DNA from: an uncultured Spirochaetia bacterium | GTDB lineage: Bacteria; Spirochaetota; Spirochaetia; CAKZLE01 | Length of the DNA: 64,000 nt | Direction of reading: 5' to 3' | NCBI GenBank assembly: GCA_937125225.1 | Contig: CAKZLE010000027.1 | Coordinates: 59,337 to 123,336, forward strand | Shown here: in pieces, positions 59,445-64,000 of the stretch | Layout: every line of letters starts with the position of its first letter | How positions within the stretch are numbered: position 1 is the first letter of the stretch | Notes under the pieces: model-generated | Told to the model about the DNA's origin: nothing | The model's input: only the letters and a program-made list of their open reading frames with translations | Databases searched by the model: none | Position numbers and translations under genes: made by a program

Positions 59445-59550
59445 ATCGAATATGCTTATAACAGTATATTATATGTATAAATATTCAATAACTGGGTATA
59501 AAGTGAGTTAATTGGTAAGGTAATGCATATTTATGCTTATAATATGTAAA

Positions 59551-60891
59551 TCACTTTCCCTTTTTCTTTTTTCTATCTAGGGCGACGAGACCAGTCCCTA
59601 ATCCAGAACTGATCGAGAACATATAGATGATCGGTGTCAGTCTGAACACCCATTCGAGGAAGCCTATCATAAGAAAGGCCATTAAGCCGACTCCTAGTCC
59701 TAACATCATCAGATGGTTCAACGATTTCCAACGAAGACCGGTGAATATGATCGGGAGAATGATCCGCATTAGGAGGAAGATGAACATACCAAGCCCGATA
59801 TAGCCCATCTCAGCCATGGTTAACAGATAGATATGATGTGCGACGCCTGCATGCTCCTCATATTTCATGATGACAATATGTTCCCGATACTTTTGTTCAA
59901 CGGTGAGTACATGGGGATACTGATTGAGCCCAATACCGAAGGTATGGTCAGCGGCCATCATCTTTGCAGCAATATTGAACTCTTCGCGGGCCCCTTCACT
60001 CTCTTCAGGAGCGTTGAGGAATCTATCGATCACAGTATCCATGACCATAGCACCTCCGATGATCCCGGCGAAGACTATGACGAAAGTCGATAACAAGATC
60101 TTGAACTTATCAGAGGAGACCTTGTGTTTTCTGATATTGACTATGAAAACGGCAGCGACTACTGATCCTGCTGTGACAACATAACCAGTTCTCGAACCTG
60201 TAGCGAATACTGCGAATACCATTCCGAGAGCTGCAAACATCGTCAGAACATATTGAATGAATGAGAACTTCTTGTTTGCCATCCCCCATACCATCATGAG
60301 GCATACGATCATCAGAAGAAATGAGGGAATCGTGTTTGAGTGGTCGAAGTAGGCATGGATCCGATAATAACCGTCCATGTATTTCTGTTTGAGAGCAACA
60401 AAGAGAAACGTAAAACCGATGAGGATGAATCCAAGCCAAATGGCTTTCATGATCTCATCAGAACCATCTTCACTGTAGATAAGATTGATCATACACCAGT
60501 AGAGAGCTCCAGCTCGTACGAGTTGCCAGATGAAGAAATACCCATAGATAGGGTTATCACTTGTCGCAACATTGACTACAGCGGCAATGAAGAAGAATGT
60601 ACAAGTCCCTACAGTCCTGGGAAACCATTTTATATCCCGAGGTTTAGAAATGATCAGGTAGAAGATTAGAGCAGCACAGATCAAGTCTGTGATCGTTATC
60701 TCGAAGCCTCTTGCCGGTCCTCTGTAACTCTCCATGGATAGGAAGTTTATACTGACCTTGGCTCCAAGCATAGTAGAGAAGATCATAATAGAGATCAGCA
60801 GATATTTTATCTTAGGCATCACAATGGATATACCGGTCATCGCCGGTACACCGATGATTGCAGCAACCCCAAATGCTAGGTACTTTAACAT
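59551..60891 (-). CDS. O-antigen ligase/polymerase-like membrane protein
   Basis: A 446-residue protein with about 11 to 12 hydrophobic segments. The large periplasmic loop and the motifs FATGSRTGYVV, FGIGLNQYPHVL and AGVAHHIYLLTMAEMGYIGLGMFI match the Wzy_C/O-antigen ligase family, including the conserved Arg and the HxxYL-type histidine. Such proteins join or polymerise surface polysaccharide. No other polysaccharide gene lies nearby, so it could act on an envelope glycan or be a solitary glycoprotein ligase. Confidence 0.83.
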   Translation of the reverse strand: MLKYLAFGVAAIIGVPAMTGISIVMPKIKYLLISIMIFSTMLGAKVSINFLSMESYRGPARGFEITITDLICAALIFYLIISKPRDIKWFPRTVGTCTFFFIAAVVNVATSDNPIYGYFFIWQLVRAGALYWCMINLIYSEDGSDEIMKAIWLGFILIGFTFLFVALKQKYMDGYYRIHAYFDHSNTIPSFLLMIVCLMMVWGMANKKFSFIQYVLTMFAALGMVFAVFATGSRTGYVVTAGSVVAAVFIVNIRKHKVSSDKFKILLSTFVIVFAGIIGGAMVMDTVIDRFLNAPEESEGAREEFNIAAKMMAADHTFGIGLNQYPHVLTVEQKYREHIVIMKYEEHAGVAHHIYLLTMAEMGYIGLGMFIFLLMRIILPIIFTGLRWKSLNHLMMLGLGVGLMAFLMIGFLEWVFRLTPIIYMFSISSGLGTGLVALDRKKKKGK

Positions 60892-60960
60892 GCTGTATCA
60901 TATCATATTGAGGTAAGAAATAACATTAGATAATTTACAATCATATCGCTTGAATATAAA

Positions 60961-61620
60961 ATGAATCTTATGAAGCAGTATATAGTGATAGCAGGGAATA
61001 TTGGGGCAGGGAAGTCTACGCTCGTCGAGCGTCTATGTGATCGTTTAGGGTGGAAGCCTTATTTCGAACCGGTATCAGAGAATCCCTATCTTGAAGATTT
61101 CTATCGAGATATGAACTCTTATGCCTTCCAGTCTCAGTTATATTTCCTTACTGACAGGCTCAGAACTCATAAGGAACTACAGGATTTCAGTGGACCGGTC
61201 GTTCAGGATCGTTCTGTCTTTGAGGATGCTGAGATCTTTGCAAGGAATCTCTATGAGCAGGGAGCCTTCAATGAGCGAGATTTTGCCACCTACATGAAAG
61301 TCTATGATCTGTTCGTCTCTTTCCTTGACCCTCCGAGTCTTGTTGTCTATTTGAAATCATCACTCGAGACACTCCGCAGTAGGATCGATCTTCGGGGACG
61401 TGACTTCGAAGCTGATATCAGTGATGAGTACTTAACGGGACTTAATAACCTCTATGATTCCTGGTTTGAAAACTATTGTCTTGGACCGGTATTAGCAATC
61501 GATACGGCCACCGTCGACATCATAAACAGACCTAGCGATCTCGATACGGTTGTGGAGATGATCAAAGAGGCTATGAAAGGTAAGCAGGAAGATCTCTTCG
61601 ATGTGTTCGAAGAGCATTAA
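60961..61620 (+). CDS. Deoxynucleoside kinase
   Basis: A 219-residue kinase of the deoxyadenosine/deoxyguanosine/thymidine-type dNK family. It has the P-loop GNIGAGKST (12-20), the substrate motif QDRSVFEDAEIF (ERS/DRS region) and the LID arginines in LRSRIDLRGRDFE. No strong ribosome site precedes the ATG at 60961, so ATG 60970 is an alternative start. It salvages deoxynucleosides. Its 3' end overlaps the convergent thioesterase gene by 4 bp. Confidence 0.9.
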   Translation: MNLMKQYIVIAGNIGAGKSTLVERLCDRLGWKPYFEPVSENPYLEDFYRDMNSYAFQSQLYFLTDRLRTHKELQDFSGPVVQDRSVFEDAEIFARNLYEQGAFNERDFATYMKVYDLFVSFLDPPSLVVYLKSSLETLRSRIDLRGRDFEADISDEYLTGLNNLYDSWFENYCLGPVLAIDTATVDIINRPSDLDTVVEMIKEAMKGKQEDLFDVFEEH

Positions 61621-62042
61621 AGAGATTCAAGACTCTGTTCGTATGCCCATCTGAGCCTGTTTGGTACAGGAATAGGTCTATTCTTCTTCATGTCAAAGAA
61701 ATACCCTGTCTGTTTACCGATACAATGGGTCCTCTCCTCACTAACGATCTCGAACTTGGCTACCCACTTTGCTTTACCGAGTGAGTCTATCCAGACTCTA
61801 CCGATGAGTTTATCGCTTATTCTAACTGGGAACTTGTACTCGACCTCTGTCTTTGCGAGGATAGGGGAGAAATCATTGGCTATCATCTCTTCATAGGGGA
61901 AATAGGAGGCTAATGATTCTAACCTGAGATCTTCGAACCAACGTATATAGACAATATTACTAACTATACCCATGGCATCGATGTCATATGTTTTGACCTT
62001 GATAGGGTGTTCTATTAATAGGGCTCTAGTCGTACCGCTCAT
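61617..62042 (-). CDS. Acyl-CoA thioesterase (hot-dog fold, 4HBT)
   Basis: A 141-residue hot-dog thioesterase. HPIKVKTYDIDAMGIVSNIVYIRWFEDLRLESLA is the YbgC/4-hydroxybenzoyl-CoA thioesterase signature, with the catalytic Asp in YDIDAMG. GGAGAA precedes the ATG. It hydrolyses an acyl-CoA or acyl-ACP; the substrate is not determined. Confidence 0.88.
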   Translation of the reverse strand: MSGTTRALLIEHPIKVKTYDIDAMGIVSNIVYIRWFEDLRLESLASYFPYEEMIANDFSPILAKTEVEYKFPVRISDKLIGRVWIDSLGKAKWVAKFEIVSEERTHCIGKQTGYFFDMKKNRPIPVPNRLRWAYEQSLESL

Positions 62043-62149
62043 GAACTTCTCCGTTATTCAATATGGATTGGGTAGTTGAATACTTTATACAATCATCATT
62101 GTTTGTTATATTCAATAACATACTATAATCAAAGGTCAGAAGTGATACA

Positions 62150-62608
62150 ATGGGAATTGAGGAAGTTAGAGAAGAGTTCTCCGATAATGGGGTGAACTTG
62201 GATATCTTAGAGTTCGATCAAAGTTCAGCGACTGTTGAACTAGCGGCATTAGCGCTGAATACAGAACCAGATAGGATAGCAAAGACCATGGCATTCAAGG
62301 TCGTTGATAAGCCTATGTTGATTGTACTCAAAGGCTCTGCTCGAGTCGATAACAGGAAATATAAGGATCGCTTCGGTGTGAAGGCTAAGATGCTCTCTGC
62401 TGAAGAGGTCTCTGAAGTCACCGGACATTTGATCGGTGGAGTATGCCCTTTTGGCCTGAAGCAGAATATCCCGATCTATCTCGATATCTCTTTACAGGAG
62501 TTCGATGAAGTCTTCCCTGCAGCAGGAAGTGCAAACTCCGCAGTCCGAGTTCCCGTTTCCGATTTTCAAGATCTAGTGAAAGGAGAGTGGATCGATGTCA
62601 GTAAATGA
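62150..62608 (+). CDS. YbaK/EbsC-family aminoacyl-tRNA deacylase
   Basis: A 152-residue protein of the YbaK/ProX editing family. The catalytic lysine is K45 in DRIAKTMAFK. KGSARVDNRKYKDRFGVKAKMLSAEEVSEVTGHLIGGVCPFGL is the standard family core. It hydrolyses mischarged Cys- or Ala-tRNAPro, or similar. A promoter with TATAAT at 62124-62129 lies upstream. The next gene overlaps its end by 14 bp. Confidence 0.92.
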   Translation: MGIEEVREEFSDNGVNLDILEFDQSSATVELAALALNTEPDRIAKTMAFKVVDKPMLIVLKGSARVDNRKYKDRFGVKAKMLSAEEVSEVTGHLIGGVCPFGLKQNIPIYLDISLQEFDEVFPAAGSANSAVRVPVSDFQDLVKGEWIDVSK

Positions 62609-63035
62609 TGGATACAATGGTATAAAGATTCAGATCAGTGAATGGGTGCACGATCATTATTGGGAAAATAATGATAATTGTGCCACGACTATGATCAGTT
62701 GTCTTGCCAAACTCTTTGGAATAGAGATACATGAACAGGTCTTTGCAGCCTCTCTTGGGATGCATGGGGCTGGTGGCTATAGAGGACAGTGTGGACTCGT
62801 TGAGGGGGGACTCCTCTTTATCGGGATATATGGAATAAAGAAGAAGATGACAAGAGAGAAGATAGTCATCATCTGCAGGAACTATGCAAAGGCTTTCGAG
62901 GCGAACTTCTCTTCAATCTCATGTTATGACTTGAGACCTGAAGGGTTCAAAGCAGATGATCCACCTCATCCCTGTGAGGGAATGACGACGGAAACTGTCT
63001 GGTTCTCCTACCAGTGGCTTTTGAATTTACTATAA
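62595..63035 (+). CDS. C-GCAxxG-C-C family protein
   Basis: A 146-residue protein of the C_GCAxxG_C_C family, often found in anaerobes. Its cysteine pattern is visible: NCATTMI, GAGGYRGQCGLVEGG, SISCYDLRP and PHPCEGM. Members are proposed to be redox or metal-binding proteins, but the function is not known. AGGAG lies 9 bases before the ATG, and the gene overlaps the end of the YbaK gene, so the two are co-transcribed. Confidence 0.83.
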   Translation: MSVNDGYNGIKIQISEWVHDHYWENNDNCATTMISCLAKLFGIEIHEQVFAASLGMHGAGGYRGQCGLVEGGLLFIGIYGIKKKMTREKIVIICRNYAKAFEANFSSISCYDLRPEGFKADDPPHPCEGMTTETVWFSYQWLLNLL

Positions 63036-63062
63036 AGATTGGTTCAAGGAGAATCGTAATAC

Positions 63063-63725
63063 ATGCAACAATTAGAGATCAAAGAATCGTTCAAGAAGAA
63101 GATAGTAGACGGTGGAGTCGCTATGGTAGAGAGAGGACTGACCGTCGGTACTTGGGGAAATATCAGTGTAAGAGATCCTGAGACTGGGCTCATCTATGTG
63201 AAACCCTCAGGAATGAACTATTATGATATTACTACAGACGATGTGGTCGTTTTCGATAAAGAGTTGAATATCGTCGATGGACATAGAAAACCGACAATCG
63301 AGTTTAATTTCCATATCGGAATCATGAATGCTCGACCAGAAATCAACTATGTCATACATACTCATCCAATCTATTCAGCAGTATTCGGTGTTATCGGAGA
63401 GGACCTTCCAGGTATCTGTGAAGATTTCGTACAGCTAGTTGGTGATAAGATCACGAACTGTACCTATGCACTTCCCGGTACTGAACAGCTCGCAGTGAAT
63501 GTCGTAGCTGCATTAGAGGATAAACGAGCCGTGATGATCCCGAATCATGGAACGGTCTGTTGCGGTGAAGACTTTGAGACTGCTATGAAAGTCTGCTTTG
63601 TCGTAGAGAAATCTGCACAGGTCTATATCATGGCAAAGAGTATTGGTACTCCAATGCTCATCTCGACTGAAGATGTCCTCGCTATGCAGGACTTTGCAAA
63701 GAATCATTACGGTCAGGGTAAGTAA
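63063..63725 (+). CDS. Class II aldolase, L-fuculose-phosphate aldolase-like
   Basis: A 220-residue class II aldolase/adducin family enzyme. GTWGNISVRD opens the active site, zinc ligands lie in VIHTHPIYSAVFG, and the third histidine in MIPNHGTVCCGED. The size and pattern fit FucA, which splits L-fuculose 1-phosphate, or related ribulose phosphate epimerases and methylthioribulose dehydratases. It is the second class II aldolase here, unlike the RhaE-type protein encoded at 35067. The closely following terminator and the convergent binding-protein gene fit a sugar locus continuing to the right. Confidence 0.87.
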   Translation: MQQLEIKESFKKKIVDGGVAMVERGLTVGTWGNISVRDPETGLIYVKPSGMNYYDITTDDVVVFDKELNIVDGHRKPTIEFNFHIGIMNARPEINYVIHTHPIYSAVFGVIGEDLPGICEDFVQLVGDKITNCTYALPGTEQLAVNVVAALEDKRAVMIPNHGTVCCGEDFETAMKVCFVVEKSAQVYIMAKSIGTPMLISTEDVLAMQDFAKNHYGQGK

Positions 63726-63751
63726 AGCACTCCAATTTGGACTGAGAAACA

Positions 63752-63788
63752 AAAAAGGTTCCCGATCATAGTGATCAGGAACCTTTTT
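63752..63788. terminator. Bidirectional rho-independent terminator
   Basis: AAAAAGGTTCC (63752-63762) pairs with GGAACCTTTTT (63778-63788), with an inner GATCA/TGATC stem, one mismatch and a 3-nt loop. The A-run on one side and T-run on the other make it functional in both directions, between two convergent genes. Confidence 0.92.
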
Positions 63789-63807
63789 AACGATTAGGGG
63801 GGCTATT

Positions 63808-64000
63808 TTATCTTACATAGGAACTAGCTTCGAAGAACTGTGAGTAGGTCTCGACTAAAGTGAAGTTCGACGCTGTCTCCATCTTGTCTGAATCAGTATA
63901 GACCTGTGCACCAGTGGTGATCGTCTGAGTGGGGACCATGTTCTCTCCATTGTAGTCGAAGTAGATCTCCTGTGCGATATCAAGGGCTCCTGCTGTACTT
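63808..64000 (-). CDS. C-terminal end of a probable sugar-binding protein, truncated by the window edge
   Basis: Minus-strand reading from the right edge gives 63 residues ending at the TAA at 63808-63810, with no internal stop. ALDIAQEIYFDYNGENMVPTQ followed by a TGAQVYTDSDK segment resembles the C-terminus of type I periplasmic sugar-binding proteins, where the last strand is followed by a vtkdn-like turn. The start lies outside the window. The assignment rests on a short stretch and could be wrong. Confidence 0.55.
   Translation of the reverse strand, partial: STAGALDIAQEIYFDYNGENMVPTQTITTGAQVYTDSDKMETASNFTLVETYSQFFEASSYVR

Noticed and set aside
1..64000. tRNA, rRNA, CRISPR arrays, insertion sequences, phage genes and riboswitches
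   Set aside because: Intergenic regions were read for cloverleaf-like, repeat-spacer, terminal-inverted-repeat and known riboswitch patterns; none was convincing. A covariance-model search could still find small RNAs.

Overview
The window looks like chromosomal DNA of an anaerobic, saccharolytic bacterium, most probably a spirochaete of the Sphaerochaeta/Treponema kind. This is inferred from moderate G+C, many sugar ABC transporters, short signal peptides ending in motifs such as FAGGAQ, and many lipoproteins with loose lipoboxes (LISC, IFIGC, LLAGC, LTGC, SVSC). No rRNA, tRNA, CRISPR array, prophage or insertion sequence was seen. Both ends cut through genes for transport binding proteins.

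Region 1 (1-8767) is a glycan-use locus: the end of a MalE-type binding protein, two different GH31 alpha-glycosidases, a cysteine-type sulfatase behind a near-consensus promoter with an overlapping palindrome, a divergent-side TauE/SafE exporter and an unknown membrane protein. Region 2 (8768-15207) is a LacI-controlled operon: L-rhamnose mutarotase, a URO-D family protein, and a one-permease ribose/rhamnose-type ABC transporter. Region 3 (15240-20551) holds a HemG-like flavodoxin, a Cache-domain histidine kinase with its NarL-type response regulator, and a dicarboxylate/glutamate symporter coupled to an aspartate/glutamate racemase.

Region 4 (20609-36214) is the most unusual part. A DeoR-type regulator heads an operon encoding a complete 2-oxoacid dehydrogenase complex (E2, E3 and a fused E1 alpha-beta), a PHP-domain hydrolase, an SDR, a SorE-like zinc dehydrogenase and rhamnulokinase. 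An AraC-type regulator faces it, and rhamnose isomerase plus a RhaE-type aldolase follow as a separate two-gene operon. The SDR looks like the RhaW half of the bifunctional RhaEW enzyme, so the fusion appears split and relocated.

Region 5 (36215-45141) is mostly housekeeping: a CMD-fold protein, a lactonase propeller, an SDR, an RNB-family ribonuclease, an HD hydrolase, a large lipoprotein and a cation/proton antiporter. Region 6 (45338-51319) is a cell-envelope cluster: two lamin-tail-domain proteins flanking a CotH-kinase lipoprotein, facing a DUF4956 membrane protein and a VTC-type polyphosphate polymerase. Region 7 (51403-54957) is ferrous iron uptake: FeoA with a Gly/Arg/Cys/His-rich N-terminal extension, FeoB, and a DtxR-family regulator. 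Region 8 (55099-64000) has a clostripain-family lipoprotein, a small lipoprotein, glutamate dehydrogenase, an O-antigen-ligase-like protein, a deoxynucleoside kinase, a thioesterase, a YbaK deacylase, a C-GCAxxG-C-C protein, a FucA-like aldolase, and the end of another binding protein on the minus strand.

All functional assignments come from reading motifs and gene order; no database search was possible.
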